From Paraburkholderia ultramafica (GTDB lineage Bacteria > Pseudomonadota > Gammaproteobacteria > Burkholderiales > Burkholderiaceae): a stretch of 64,000 nucleotides of DNA. The stretch covers positions 186,001 through 250,000 of the forward strand of contig NZ_CADIKK010000004.1 of NCBI RefSeq assembly GCF_902859915.1, given 5' to 3'. Under the pieces are notes generated by a model. The model did no database searches, was not told the origin of the DNA, and saw nothing but the letters and a program-made list of their open reading frames with translations. The position numbers were made by a program, and so were the translations under genes. This document shows positions 27,106-40,322 of this stretch, in pieces. The first letter of the stretch is position 1, and the number at the start of each line of letters is the position of its first letter.

Positions 27106-28560
27106 TTACTTCTTGCCGCCTTCAGCCAGTTCGGCCAGCGCGGCGATCACGCCTTGCGCATACGCCGGATCGGCGCGGCGGAAATGCTCGATCTGCCGTG
27201 CGACGATGTCCTGCGGCACACCGTTGATATGGCGCGCGATATTGCCGAACAGACGCTGACGCTGTGCCGTGTCGAACAGCGCGAACAGCATGCCCGGCTG
27301 CGTGTAGTAGTCCTCGTCCACGCGATGATCGTAGCGATCCACCGCACCCGCTGCGAGCGGCGGCTCCGACGCGTTCGGATCCTGCGCGAACTCGCCGAAA
27401 CGGTTCGGCTCGTAGTTCACGTTGCCGCCGAGATTGCCATCCGTGCGCATCGCGCCGTCACGATGGAACGAATGCGGGTTCGGCACGCGCGACGCATTCA
27501 CCGGAATCTGATGGTGATTGATGCCGAGGCGATAGCGCTGCGTGTCGCCGTACGAGAACAGCCGGCCTTGCAACAGACGGTCCGGCGAAAAGCCGATACC
27601 CGGCACCACGTTGGCCGGCGTGAACGCCGCCTGCTCCACATCCGCGAAATAGTTCGCCGCATTGCGGTTCAACTCGATCGTGCCGACGTCGATCAACGGA
27701 TAGTCCTTCTGCGACCACACCTTCGTGATGTCGAAAGGATTGAAGCGATAGGTCGCCGCGTCCGCTTCCGGCATCACCTGAATCGCGAAGCGCCATTTCG
27801 GGAAGTTGCCCGCGTCGATGTTGCCGAGCAGATCGCGTTGCGCGCTTTCACGGTCCTGCGCGACCACTTGCGCGGCTTCGGCATCGGTGAAGTTTTCGAT
27901 CCCCTGCATCGACTTGAAGTGGAACTTCACCCAGAAGCGCTCGTGGTTCGCGTTGATGAACGAGTACGTGTGCGAACCGAAGCCGTGCATCTGGCGGAAA
28001 TTCTGCGGGATGCCGCGGTCGCTCATCAGAATCGTCACCTGATGCAGCGACTCCGGGTGACGCGACCAGAAATCCCACGCGGCAACGTTGCTGCGCATAT
28101 TGGTGTACGGATCACGCTTTTGCGTGTGGATGAAGTCGGGAAACTTCAGCGGATCGCGGATGAAGAACACCGGCGTGTTGTTGCCGACCACGTCCCAGTT
28201 GCCCTCTTCCGTGTAGAACTTGATCGAGAAGCCGCGCACGTCGCGTTCCGCGTCGGCCGCGCCGCGCTCGCCGGCCACCGTCGAAAAGCGCATGAAGAGC
28301 GGCGTTTCCTTGCCGACTTCCGCGAATACCTTGGCCAACGTGTAGCGCGAGATGTCGTGCGTGACCTTCAGCGTGCCGAAGGCGCCCGAGCCTTTGGCGT
28401 GAACGCGGCGTTCGGGAATCACTTCGCGATCGAAGTGAGCGAGCTTTTCGAGCAGCCAGACGTCTTGCAGGACGACCGGGCCGCGCGTGCCGGCGGTCAT
28501 CGAATTCTGGTTGTCGGCGACGGGTGCGCCGGCGGCATTGGTGAGCTTACGTTCGGACAT
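27106..28560 (-). CDS. katA: Monofunctional heme catalase, small-subunit type
   Basis: Converts hydrogen peroxide to water and oxygen in the cytoplasm. The 484-residue length places it in the small-subunit (clade 3) group. The catalytic His54 lies in [13 protein letters not shown], the distal Asn in [14 protein letters not shown], and the proximal heme Tyr in [14 protein letters not shown] near residue 336. No signal peptide. The start [14 protein letters not shown] is typical. A 46-codon ORF with a strong ribosome binding site precedes it by 75 bp and a membrane ORF and dps follow; together with upstream oxyR this suggests an OxyR-controlled peroxide operon. Confidence 0.95.
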   Translation of the reverse strand: MSERKLTNAAGAPVADNQNSMTAGTRGPVVLQDVWLLEKLAHFDREVIPERRVHAKGSGAFGTLKVTHDISRYTLAKVFAEVGKETPLFMRFSTVAGERGAADAERDVRGFSIKFYTEEGNWDVVGNNTPVFFIRDPLKFPDFIHTQKRDPYTNMRSNVAAWDFWSRHPESLHQVTILMSDRGIPQNFRQMHGFGSHTYSFINANHERFWVKFHFKSMQGIENFTDAEAAQVVAQDRESAQRDLLGNIDAGNFPKWRFAIQVMPEADAATYRFNPFDITKVWSQKDYPLIDVGTIELNRNAANYFADVEQAAFTPANVVPGIGFSPDRLLQGRLFSYGDTQRYRLGINHHQIPVNASRVPNPHSFHRDGAMRTDGNLGGNVNYEPNRFGEFAQDPNASEPPLAAGAVDRYDHRVDEDYYTQPGMLFALFDTAQRQRLFGNIARHINGVPQDIVARQIEHFRRADPAYAQGVIAALAELAEGGKK

Positions 28561-28635
28561 GCGTAACTCCTGCGTGGTTTTTATCGAAATGGATGGAGAG
28601 AGAGGCGCGGCACACTGCTGCCGGAGATTGATGCG

Positions 28636-28776
28636 TTATGCGGACAAGGCCCGATCGACCAGCAAGGACAACGCGACGGTACGCATGCCCGGCGCCGGGG
28701 CGGTCGCGCGGCCAGCGGCGGCGCCGGCCAGTTGAGCGACGAGAGCCTGGATTTGCTGCGAGTTCGGTTGCGTCAT
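28636..28776 (-). CDS. Conserved-looking 46 aa ORF upstream of katA
   Basis: A 46-codon ORF on the minus strand starting at ATG 28776, preceded by the near-perfect Shine-Dalgarno AGGAGGA four bases upstream. It begins MTQPNSQQIQALVAQLAGAA, continues with a Pro/Ala/Gly linker (ATAPAPGMR) and ends TVALSLLVDRALSA before TAA. I recognise no family. It lies 75 bp ahead of katA and 202 bp after oxyR, so it is probably the first gene of the catalase transcript. It may be a small protein in its own right or a translated leader. Confidence 0.6.
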   Translation of the reverse strand: MTQPNSQQIQALVAQLAGAAAGRATAPAPGMRTVALSLLVDRALSA

Positions 28777-28827
28777 GATGTCCTCCTGGTCTTATCGAAT
28801 AAGAGATCGGGTGATCCATGGAGGAAA

Positions 28828-28880
28828 CTATAACAACCCTATCAAACAAGCGTATTTGATTAATTCTATCTATTCAATAG
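28828..28880. promoter_or_regulatory. Possible OxyR-responsive control region of the katA operon
   Basis: An AT-rich island in the gap between oxyR and the 46-codon ORF holds CTAT at 28828-28831 and 28839-28842 (7 bp apart) and CTAT/ATAG at 28866-28869 and 28877-28880 (7 bp apart). OxyR sites consist of ATAG/CTAT quartets spaced by 7 bp, so two half-sites are plausible, though the two pairs are not in the ideal phase with each other. Position upstream of the catalase operon supports the idea. Confidence 0.4.
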
Positions 28881-28978
28881 GGCTTGCGACTTTCCCGCGC
28901 GGCGAGCGAGCGCCGGGGCGGCTGCCGACGGCGTACCGGTGTACGCCGAGCCGGCACGGATACAGAAGAGGTGGAGCG

Positions 28979-29938
28979 TTAGTTGACGGCGACCGGCAAA
29001 TCGAGCTTCTTCACGCCCGGCAGATCGCAGGCGCTGATCGCCTCGCAAATGGCGTCGATCGCGGGCATCCGGGTGAAGCTCTTGCGCCACGCGAGCACGA
29101 CGCGGCGATCCGGCACGGGTTCGTCGAACGCGACGTAGCTGAGCAGGCCCGCGTCGATGCCACCCGCGTTCGGCTTGACCTCATGCACGGACATGCGCGG
29201 CAGCACCGTAATCCCGACGCCGCTCGCGACCATATGGCGGATGGTCTCCAGCGACGATCCTTCAAAGGTCTTCTGGATGCCGTCCGCGTTCTGCGAGAAA
29301 CGCATCAGTTCCGGGCACACGCCCAGCACATGGTCGCGGAAGCAGTGGCCGCTGCCGAGCAGCAGCATGGTTTCCTGCTTCAGATCGTCGGCATCGATTT
29401 TCGGGCGATTTTCCCACGCGTGGCCGGACGGCAGCGCGACGACGAACGGCTCGTCGTACATCGGACGCAGCATCAGACCCGTTTCGGGAAACGGCAGCGC
29501 CATGATGGCGACGTCGATTTCGCCCTGCTTGAGCAGTTCGATCAGCTTGAGCGTGTAGTTTTCCTGCAGCATCAACGGCATCTGCGGGACGCGCTTGATC
29601 ATCTGTTTGACGAGCGTGGGCAGCAGATACGGCCCGATCGTATAGATCACGCCGAGGCGCAGCGGCCCGACCAGCGGGTCTTTGCCCTGTTTGGCGATTT
29701 CCTTGATCGCGAGCGTCTGTTCGAGCACGCGCTGCGCCTGCGTGACGATCTGTTCGCCGATCGGCGTGACGCTGACTTCGCTGGTGCCGCGCTCGAAAAT
29801 CTGCACGTTCAGCTCGTCTTCGAGCTTCTTGATCGCCACCGACAGAGTCGGCTGGCTAACGAAACACGCTTCGGCGGCCCGGCCGAAGTGCCGCTCGCGG
29901 GCAACCGCAACGATGTATTTCAATTCGGTGAGCGTCAT
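28979..29938 (-). CDS. oxyR: Hydrogen peroxide-sensing regulator OxyR
   Basis: LysR-type regulator activated by a disulfide bond. The 319-residue product has an N-terminal helix-turn-helix (MTLTELKYIVAVARERHFGR through SQPTLSVAIKKLEDEL) and the redox pair Cys199 and Cys208 in GSGHCFRDHVLGVCPEL, at exactly the E. coli positions. It lies between recG upstream and the katA-dps genes downstream on the same strand, a stress cluster known from Burkholderia. A good promoter lies directly upstream, so it can be expressed apart from recG. Confidence 0.97.
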   Translation of the reverse strand: MTLTELKYIVAVARERHFGRAAEACFVSQPTLSVAIKKLEDELNVQIFERGTSEVSVTPIGEQIVTQAQRVLEQTLAIKEIAKQGKDPLVGPLRLGVIYTIGPYLLPTLVKQMIKRVPQMPLMLQENYTLKLIELLKQGEIDVAIMALPFPETGLMLRPMYDEPFVVALPSGHAWENRPKIDADDLKQETMLLLGSGHCFRDHVLGVCPELMRFSQNADGIQKTFEGSSLETIRHMVASGVGITVLPRMSVHEVKPNAGGIDAGLLSYVAFDEPVPDRRVVLAWRKSFTRMPAIDAICEAISACDLPGVKKLDLPVAVN

Positions 29939-29966
29939 TCGGGGATCAATCAGTGCGGTGAATTCG

Positions 29967-30005
29967 ATAGGCTCTAGTTATACACCTATAGGGTCGGTTC
30001 GCCAA
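29967..30005 (-). promoter_or_regulatory. oxyR promoter with an overlapping OxyR-like site
   Basis: On the minus strand TTGGCG (complement of 30000-30005) and TATAAC (complement of 29977-29982) are separated by 17 bp, with the -10 about 40 bp from the oxyR start. The same stretch holds ATAG (29967-29970), seven bases, TTAT (29978-29981) and ATAG (29988-29991), close to the OxyR quartet pattern. A site over the promoter would fit the known autorepression of oxyR. Confidence 0.6.
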
Positions 30006-30050
30006 CCTCTGGTTGTCCGGCAGATCGCGCCGACCGGCGTCAAACCGCAC

Positions 30051-32381
<2,331 letters not shown>

Positions 32382-32529
32382 AGGCTGCTTCGCAAGTACA
32401 ATATCGGCTGTCAAAGGGTGCGCCGCCATACAGCGCGCGGGCTCGCGGGCCGCTCAGGCGTCCCGCAATCATAGCCGCCCGGCTCCGGCTTCGGCTCAAT
32501 TCAGTCTCAATTCGCTTCCAGTCGTTCGC

Positions 32530-33585
32530 ATGTTTACGCTTTCCGATTTCGATTTCGATCTGCCGCCCGAGTTGATCGCGCAAGTCGCGCTGCCCGAGCG
32601 CAGCGCCAGCCGTCTGCTCGAAGTGGACAACACAGGCGCCGCCGATGCCGCGCGTCTGATCGACCGCCGCTTCGCCGAACTGCCCGAGTGCATCGCGCCA
32701 GGCGATCTGCTGGTCTTCAACGATACCAAAGTCCTGAAAGCGCGCTTCCTCGGCCAGAAGGCCAGTGGCGGCAAGATCGAAGTGCTGGTGGAGCGCCTGA
32801 CCGGCGCGCGCACGGCGCTCGCGCAGATCCGCGCGAGCAAGACCCCGCAGCCGGGCACCACGATCCGGCTCGCGGATGCGTTCGACGTCACGGTCGGCGA
32901 GCGGGTCGAGCCGTTCTACACGCTGCACTTCCCCGCCGACTGCCTGACGCTGATCGAGCAATTCGGCCGCCTGCCGCTGCCGCCGTACATCGAGCACGAT
33001 CCCGACTCGACCGACGAGACCCGCTATCAAACCGTGTTCGCACAGAACCCCGGCGCGGTGGCGGCGCCCACCGCCGGCCTGCATTTCGACGACGCGCTGC
33101 TCGCGCAACTCGATGCGCGCGGCGTGGAGCGTGCGACGCTGACGCTGCACGTCGGCGCGGGCACGTTCCAGCCGGTGCGGGTCGAGAATCTCGCCGAGCA
33201 CAAGATGCACAGCGAGTGGTATCACCTGCCGCAGTCGCTCGCCGACAAGATTGCCGCGACGCGTGCGCGCGGCAACCGCGTGATCGCGGTGGGCACGACC
33301 TCGATGCGCGCGCTCGAAGCCGCCGCGCGCGACGCCGAAGCCGCCGGCCGCCCGCTAGCCGCGGCCAGCACGGAAACCGACATTTTCATCACGCCAGGCT
33401 ATAAATTCCGCGTGGTCGACCGGCTGGTGACGAATTTCCATTTGCCGAAGTCGACGTTGCTGATGCTGGTGTCGGCGTTCGCCGGCGTCGAGACGATTCG
33501 CGACGCGTATCGCCACGCGATCGAGCAGCGGTACCGGTTCTTCAGCTACGGCGATGCGATGCTGCTGACGCGCCGCGACGGCTGA
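32530..33585 (+). CDS. queA: S-adenosylmethionine:tRNA ribosyltransferase-isomerase QueA
   Basis: Transfers and isomerises the ribosyl part of SAM onto preQ1 in tRNA to form epoxyqueuosine. The 351-residue product has the expected length and motifs: [18 protein letters not shown] at the start, [24 protein letters not shown] and [18 protein letters not shown]. It precedes tgt by 163 bp, the usual queA-tgt order, and is divergent from recG. No preQ1 riboswitch was recognised upstream, which fits a strain making queuosine constitutively. Confidence 0.96.
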   Translation: MFTLSDFDFDLPPELIAQVALPERSASRLLEVDNTGAADAARLIDRRFAELPECIAPGDLLVFNDTKVLKARFLGQKASGGKIEVLVERLTGARTALAQIRASKTPQPGTTIRLADAFDVTVGERVEPFYTLHFPADCLTLIEQFGRLPLPPYIEHDPDSTDETRYQTVFAQNPGAVAAPTAGLHFDDALLAQLDARGVERATLTLHVGAGTFQPVRVENLAEHKMHSEWYHLPQSLADKIAATRARGNRVIAVGTTSMRALEAAARDAEAAGRPLAAASTETDIFITPGYKFRVVDRLVTNFHLPKSTLLMLVSAFAGVETIRDAYRHAIEQRYRFFSYGDAMLLTRRDG

Positions 33586-33733
33586 GCCGCCTGACAAGCC
33601 GTTTCAACGTTTTTGCAGTTCCCTGAGCTGCCGCGAATACTTGCGGCGGCGCTTCAGCGCTTACTCCTGTCCCGTGCAAAGCGGGTCGATCCGGAGTTAG
33701 TTTCAACATTTGCGCCGGACTGTATTCCGGTAG

Positions 33734-34939
<1,206 letters not shown>

Positions 34940-35135
34940 CGGCATCCGGCAGCGGATTCAACAGAAGAATCCGTCCGCATCGCGAGGAAAACCTTACAAT
35001 CCACTTTCGCGGACGGTGTAAAAAGGCTTTAAACGGTTGATCGGAAAGCCGATTCGCCGCGCCGACGCGCGTCAGGCCGGTGGTAGAATAATCGGCTGAT
35101 TTTTTGATCGTTTGACTGATAACGGAGAGACCAAC

Positions 35136-35465
35136 GTGTCGTTCATTTCCAATGCCTTCGCCCAAGGCACAGCAACTGGTGGCATTGAATCGAACCTGAT
35201 GAGCTTCCTGCCGCTGATCCTGATGTTCGGCGTGCTGTACTTCATCATGATTCGCCCGCAAATGAAGCGCCAGAAGGAGCATCGCAACATGCTCGCCGCG
35301 ATGGCCAAAGGCGACGAAGTGGTGACGAACGGCGGCATCGTCGGCAAGGTCACCAAGGTGGGTGAAGCTTACGTCGGCGTCGAAATCTCGGAAGGCACGG
35401 AAATCACCGTGCAAAAAGCGTCGGTCACGACGATTCTCCCGAAGGGCACGATCAAGTCGCTGTAA
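35136..35465 (+). CDS. yajC: Preprotein translocase subunit YajC
   Basis: Small single-pass inner-membrane partner of SecDF. I chose the GTG at 35136, with GGAGAGA upstream, giving a 109-residue protein that begins (M)SFISNAFAQ, the normal family start; an ATG eight codons upstream is open but has no ribosome binding site. The membrane helix is SFLPLILMFGVLYFIMI near residues 24-40, followed by RPQMKRQKEHRNML and the cytoplasmic beta-rich tail GDEVVTNGGIVGKV. It leads the secD-secF genes. Confidence 0.94.
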   Translation: MSFISNAFAQGTATGGIESNLMSFLPLILMFGVLYFIMIRPQMKRQKEHRNMLAAMAKGDEVVTNGGIVGKVTKVGEAYVGVEISEGTEITVQKASVTTILPKGTIKSL

Positions 35466-35583
35466 GGCCTGCTCTCTCGCGTCCGGCGCGGCCTCGCCGG
35501 CGCTTCACGCCATTGCGCGCTGAATCGCCCGCGCTCATCGCCGGACGCATCGCTTCCAAGCCAACCTTCCCGTTGGACCACTC

Positions 35584-37623
35584 ATGAATCGCTACCCCCT
35601 CTGGAAATACGCCGTGATGCTGGTGGCTCTGGTCATCGGCCTCGTGTACACGCTGCCCAACCTGTTCGGCGAAGCGCCGGCGGTGCAGGTGTCGAGCGGC
35701 AAGGCAACGGTCAGGCTCGACTCGACCACGCTGGCCGCAGTCGAAGCCGCGCTTGCCGCCAATCAGATCAAGCCGGACGCCGTCACGTTCGACAACTCGT
35801 CGACCAACGCGAACATCCGCGTGCGGCTGCCGGACACCGACACGCAATTGCGCGTGAAGGACCTGCTGCAGAAGTCGCTGAACAGCGATCCGACCGATCC
35901 GCAGTTCATCGTCGCACTGAACCTGCAAAGCGCGTCGCCGACCTGGCTGTCCGCGTTGCGCGCACTGCCGATGTACCTCGGTCTCGATCTGCGCGGCGGG
36001 GTGCACTTCCTGCTGCAGGTGGACATGGCCGGCGCGCTCAACAAGAAGCTCGACTCGGACGCATCGGACGTGCGCACGCTGCTGCGTGACAACAACGTGC
36101 GCGACGGCGGCGTGAATCGCGTGGGCCAGTCAGTGGTGATCAATCTGGCCGATCAGGCCACGGCGGACGCGGCGCTCAAGCTGCTCGGCCGCAGCATCAG
36201 CGAACTCCAGTGGGCCTCGCAGGCGGGAGCGGACGGCAGTGTGCAACTGGTCGGCACGTTCACGCCGGCGGTGCAGCGCGCGGTGCAGGACGCCGCGCTC
36301 AAGCAGAACATCACCACGCTGCATAACCGCGTGAACGAACTCGGCGTGGCCGAGCCAGTCATCCAGCAGCAAGGCGCGGACCGCATCGTGGTCGAGCTGC
36401 CGGGCGTGCAGGACACCGCGAAGGCGAAGGACATCATCGGCCGCACGGCGACGCTCGAAGCGCGCCTCGCCGATCCGGTCAACACGCATCCGAATCCGGC
36501 CGACCCGGTGCCGCCGGGCGACGAACTGTTCACGCAAGGCAACCAGACGCCGGTGCTGCTGCGCAAGCAAGTCATCTTCACGGGCGACCGGATCATCGAC
36601 GCGTCGGCGGGCTTCGACGAACATCAGCGTCCTTCGGTCAGCCTGCGCCTCGACTCGGCCGGCGGCCGCGCGCTGCGCAGCGTGTCGCGCGACAACATCG
36701 GCAAGCCGATGGCGATGGTGCTGTTCGAACGCGGCAAGGGCGAAGTGCTGACGGTGGCGACCATCCAGTCGGAACTGGGCGACCGCTTCCAGATCACCGG
36801 CCAGCCCACGCCGCAAGCCGCCGCCGACCTCGCGCTGCTGCTGCGCGCCGGTTCGCTCGCCGCGCCGATGGAAATCATCGAAGAACGCACGATCGGCCCG
36901 AGCCTCGGCGCCGACAACATCAAGAAGGGCTTCCACTCGGTGGTGTGGGGCTTCGCGGCGATCGCCGTGTTCATGATCGCGTACTACATGCTGTTCGGCG
37001 TGATCTCGATGATCGGCCTGTCCGTGAACCTGCTGCTGCTGATCGCCATCCTGTCGATGCTGCAGGCCACGCTCACCTTGCCGGGCATCGCCGCTATCGC
37101 GCTCGCGCTCGGTATGGCGATCGACGCGAACGTGCTGATCAACGAACGGGTGCGTGAAGAACTGCGCAACGGCGCGCCGCCGCAACTGGCGATCCAGAAC
37201 GGCTACGCGCACGCATGGGCGACGATTCTCGACTCGAACGTCACCACGCTGATCGCCGGCCTCGCGCTGCTCGCCTTCGGCTCCGGCCCGGTGCGCGGCT
37301 TCGCGATGGTCCACTGTATCGGCATCTTGACGTCGATGTTCTCGGCGGTGTTCTTCTCGCGCGGTATTGTCAACCTCTGGTACGGCGGCAAGAAAAAGCT
37401 GAAGTCGCTGGCGATCGGCCAGGTGTGGCGTCCGGAAACGGCGCCCGCGGGCTCGAGCGCTTACCTCGGCAATAACGACGCAGCAACCGACACCGCGCAA
37501 GCTATCGCCGCGGCCAAGGGCAAGCCGAAGGCCCCGGCTGGCGCGCAGGCGCGCACCGGCAAGCCGACGGTGCGCCGCCGCGATGCGTCGAATCCGCCGC
37601 AGAAACCGGGTTCATCCCGCTGA
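35584..37623 (+). CDS. secD: Protein translocase subunit SecD
   Basis: Proton-driven RND-like component that completes export through SecYEG. The 679-residue protein has a first membrane helix near residues 8-25, a large periplasmic P1 domain that includes LGLDLRGGVHFLLQVD and RVNELGVAEPVIQQQG, and five C-terminal membrane helices from about residue 455 with ALALGMAIDANVLINERVREEL. A 60-residue Lys/Pro/Ala-rich cytoplasmic tail follows the last helix and is longer than in E. coli. It is followed by secF after 18 bp. Confidence 0.96.
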   Translation: MNRYPLWKYAVMLVALVIGLVYTLPNLFGEAPAVQVSSGKATVRLDSTTLAAVEAALAANQIKPDAVTFDNSSTNANIRVRLPDTDTQLRVKDLLQKSLNSDPTDPQFIVALNLQSASPTWLSALRALPMYLGLDLRGGVHFLLQVDMAGALNKKLDSDASDVRTLLRDNNVRDGGVNRVGQSVVINLADQATADAALKLLGRSISELQWASQAGADGSVQLVGTFTPAVQRAVQDAALKQNITTLHNRVNELGVAEPVIQQQGADRIVVELPGVQDTAKAKDIIGRTATLEARLADPVNTHPNPADPVPPGDELFTQGNQTPVLLRKQVIFTGDRIIDASAGFDEHQRPSVSLRLDSAGGRALRSVSRDNIGKPMAMVLFERGKGEVLTVATIQSELGDRFQITGQPTPQAAADLALLLRAGSLAAPMEIIEERTIGPSLGADNIKKGFHSVVWGFAAIAVFMIAYYMLFGVISMIGLSVNLLLLIAILSMLQATLTLPGIAAIALALGMAIDANVLINERVREELRNGAPPQLAIQNGYAHAWATILDSNVTTLIAGLALLAFGSGPVRGFAMVHCIGILTSMFSAVFFSRGIVNLWYGGKKKLKSLAIGQVWRPETAPAGSSAYLGNNDAATDTAQAIAAAKGKPKAPAGAQARTGKPTVRRRDASNPPQKPGSSR

Positions 37624-37641
37624 GTCCCGGAGAACAAGACC

Positions 37642-38592
37642 ATGGAATTTTTCCGTTTTCGCAAAGACATTCCGTTCATGCAGCGTGCGTTGATCTTCAA
37701 CGCAATCTCGCTGCTGACGTTCCTCGCCGCTGTGTTTTTCCTGGTGCACCGTGGGCTGCATCTGTCGGTGGAGTTCACCGGCGGTACCGTCATCGAAGTG
37801 CAGTACCCGGGCGCCGCGCCGCTGGATCCGGTGCGCGGCACGCTGGCCAAACTCGGCTATGCCGACGCTCAGGTGCAGAATTTCGGCACCTCGCGCGACG
37901 TGCTGATCCGTCTGCCGCTCAAGCAGGGCTTCACGTCGGCGCAACAGAGCGACCAGGTGATGAGCGCGCTGAAGGCCGACACCCCGCAGGTGCAGTTGCA
38001 GCGCGTCGAGTTCGTCGGCCCGCAGGTCGGCAAGGAGCTCGCCACCGACGGCCTGCTCGCGCTCGCCTGCGTGGTGATCGGCATCGTGATCTACCTGTCG
38101 TTCCGTTTCGAATGGAAGTACGCGGTGGCCGGCGTGATCGCGAACTTGCACGACGTGGTGATCATTCTCGGCTTCTTCGCGTTCTTCCAGTGGGAGTTCT
38201 CGCTGTCGGTGCTGGCCGCGGTACTCGCGGTGCTCGGCTATTCGGTGAACGAGTCGGTCGTGATCTTCGACCGGATTCGCGAGACCTTCCGCCGCGAACG
38301 CAAGATGACCGTGATCGAAGTGATCAACCACGCAATCACCAGCACGATGTCGCGAACCATCATCACGCACGGCTGTACGCAGATGATGGTGCTGTCGATG
38401 TTCCTGTTCGGCGGCCCGACGCTGCACTACTTCGCTCTGGCGCTGACGGTCGGTATTCTGTTCGGTATCTATTCGTCGGTGTTCGTCGCCGCAGCGCTCG
38501 CGATGTGGCTCGGCGTGAAGCGCGAAGATCTGGTGAAGGACAAGAAGGAACGCAGCGATCCGAACGACCCGAACGCAGGCGCGCAAGTCTGA
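37642..38592 (+). CDS. secF: Protein translocase subunit SecF
   Basis: Pairs with SecD in the Sec translocon. The 316-residue product has a first helix near residues 17-35, the conserved HLSVEFTGGTVIEVQ, and the signature AVLGYSVNESVVIFDRIRE in the C-terminal helices. It ends in a short charged tail. It is the last gene of the yajC-secD-secF run and is followed by a strong terminator. Confidence 0.96.
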   Translation: MEFFRFRKDIPFMQRALIFNAISLLTFLAAVFFLVHRGLHLSVEFTGGTVIEVQYPGAAPLDPVRGTLAKLGYADAQVQNFGTSRDVLIRLPLKQGFTSAQQSDQVMSALKADTPQVQLQRVEFVGPQVGKELATDGLLALACVVIGIVIYLSFRFEWKYAVAGVIANLHDVVIILGFFAFFQWEFSLSVLAAVLAVLGYSVNESVVIFDRIRETFRRERKMTVIEVINHAITSTMSRTIITHGCTQMMVLSMFLFGGPTLHYFALALTVGILFGIYSSVFVAAALAMWLGVKREDLVKDKKERSDPNDPNAGAQV

Positions 38593-38622
38593 TCCGGCAG
38601 TAGAGGCGGACTTCGCAAATGG

Positions 38623-38655
38623 CAAAAGGCCGGTTCATTCTGAACCGGCCTTTTG
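38623..38655 (+). terminator. Intrinsic terminator after secF
   Basis: A 15 bp perfect stem, CAAAAGGCCGGTTCA (38623-38637) with its complement at 38641-38655 and a TTC loop, 31 nt after the secF stop. The T-run is within the stem (CCTTTTG), so it can work in both directions, also for the convergent MFS gene. Confidence 0.85.
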
Positions 38656-38771
38656 CGTTTACCGCTGCGCTGCATTGCTGCCCTGCCGCCCTAACGCACA
38701 AACGGACTAGCGCACCAACACGCTCACCCACTAACGCTCCGCTCAAGCGCGCAGCAACAAGTCACCTCGCC

Positions 38772-40049
38772 TCAGCGAAAACCGAGCTTGCGACGCGCCG
38801 CCATCAGCGCCATCAGGCTCACCGCCGCGGCAAAAATCATGTAGTAGCTCGGCGCGGCCTTCGACCCCGTGACGCTGATCAGCCACGCGATGATGAACGG
38901 CCCGAAGCCGCCGAAGATTGTCACGGCGATGTTATACGCGAGCGACATGCCGGTCGTACGCGTCTGCACCGGAAACATCTCCGACAGCAAACCCGGCAGC
39001 GCGCCGAAGTATCCGGTCATCAGAAAGCCGAACACGATCTGCAACGCGATCAGCGTGCCGAAGCTCGGATGCGCGACCAGGTACACGAAAGCCGGATAGA
39101 TCAGCACGAGCAGCAGCAGCGCCGAGATCAGCATGGTCGTGGTGCGCCCATGCCGGTCCGACAGATGACCGATCACCGGCGAGAACACCATCTGGATCAC
39201 GCCGGTCAGCGCAATCGCCGCGAACGCGACCGACGGCGCTAGTCCCAACTGCTTCACGCCGTAGGTCGGCATGAACAGCACCAGATACGTCGACACGGTG
39301 CCGAGCACTACCACGCCGATGGCGATCAGAAGCCGCAGCTTCTGGCTCGTGAAGGTGTCGCGCAGCGGTGTCGAGGTCGTTTCCGCCGCGAGGAATTCAG
39401 GTGTCTCGTCGAGCCTGGTGCGGATGTACCAGGCGACCGGCCCGATCAGCAGACCGAAGACGAACGGCACGCGCCAGCCCCAGGACGCCATCTGCTCCGG
39501 CGTCAGCCGGCCGGTGAGGAGCACGCCGAAGCCGGCCGCCAGCAGCGTCGTAAGACCTTGGCTCGCCACCTGCCAGCTCGCGAAGAAGCCGCGCCGCCCC
39601 GGCACGTGTTCCGCGAGAAAAGCGGTCGCGCTGCCGAACTCGCCGCCCGCCGAGAAGCCCTGCATCAAACGGGCGATCACGAGAACCAGCGGCGCGGCAA
39701 GGCCGATGCTCTGGTAGGTCGGCAAGATCGCAATGATCAGCGTGCCGCTCATCATCAGCAGGATCGACAGCGTAAGCGCCGCCTTGCGCCCGGCGCGGTC
39801 CGCGTAGGCGCCGATCACGATCGCCCCGAGCGGCCGCATGAAGAACGACACGCCGAAGGTGCCGAGCGTCAACAGCAGCGAGACCGTATCGTTGCCGGCC
39901 GGAAAGAACAGCTTCGCAATGGTCACCGCGAAAAAGCCGTACACCACCAGATCGAACCATTCCAGCGCATTGCCGATCGAGGCGGCGATCACCGCGCGCC
40001 ACGAACTCTGCCGACTCCCCGCGATGCTTGCTGCTGTCGTTGCATTCAT
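38772..40049 (-). CDS. MFS transporter, metabolite:H+ symporter (MHS) type
   Basis: A 425-residue inner-membrane transporter with twelve likely helices. The MHS branch is indicated by SIGNALEWFDLVVYGFFAV in the first helix, the loop GAYADRAGRKAAL after helix 2 and RLMQGFSAGGEFGSATAFLAEH in helices 4-5. These transporters import organic acids such as citrate, shikimate, alpha-ketoglutarate or osmolytes with protons; the substrate cannot be assigned here because no catabolic genes are adjacent. It is convergent with secF. Confidence 0.88.
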   Translation of the reverse strand: MNATTAASIAGSRQSSWRAVIAASIGNALEWFDLVVYGFFAVTIAKLFFPAGNDTVSLLLTLGTFGVSFFMRPLGAIVIGAYADRAGRKAALTLSILLMMSGTLIIAILPTYQSIGLAAPLVLVIARLMQGFSAGGEFGSATAFLAEHVPGRRGFFASWQVASQGLTTLLAAGFGVLLTGRLTPEQMASWGWRVPFVFGLLIGPVAWYIRTRLDETPEFLAAETTSTPLRDTFTSQKLRLLIAIGVVVLGTVSTYLVLFMPTYGVKQLGLAPSVAFAAIALTGVIQMVFSPVIGHLSDRHGRTTTMLISALLLLVLIYPAFVYLVAHPSFGTLIALQIVFGFLMTGYFGALPGLLSEMFPVQTRTTGMSLAYNIAVTIFGGFGPFIIAWLISVTGSKAAPSYYMIFAAAVSLMALMAARRKLGFR

Positions 40050-40229
40050 CCAGATCTCCAGTTCGCGCGAAATATTATTGGTGCGGGCTCGACGGGCCCG
40101 ATAGCGCCGGACCGGCTATGCGCATAACCGGTCCGATGCCAGCGCTCTATTTAACTGCAAAAAAATCTGACGCGAGCGGTAGATTGGATGCAGCGCCGCA
40201 TAAGGCATCCGGTCTATTGGCCAAACAAT

Positions 40230-40268
40230 AAAAAACCGCTTCGTCGCAAACCGAACGAGGCGGTTTTT
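40230..40268 (-). terminator. Intrinsic terminator downstream of the yceI operon
   Basis: AAAAAACCGC (40230-40239) pairs with GCGGTTTTTT, with TTCG/CGAG extending the stem to about 14 bp and a 12 nt loop. A-runs and T-runs on both sides make it bidirectional. It lies just after the end of the minus-strand b561-yceI-yceI operon. Confidence 0.82.
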
Positions 40269-40322
40269 TGCGTTGCGGCGCGACGCTATTCGATACCCGT
40301 ACTCAAGGGCGCGTTAAAGCAC

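Noticed and set aside
32397..32402. TACAAT as -10 element for queA
   Set aside because: No -35 element at an acceptable distance upstream, and the start codon is about 130 bp away; left unassigned.
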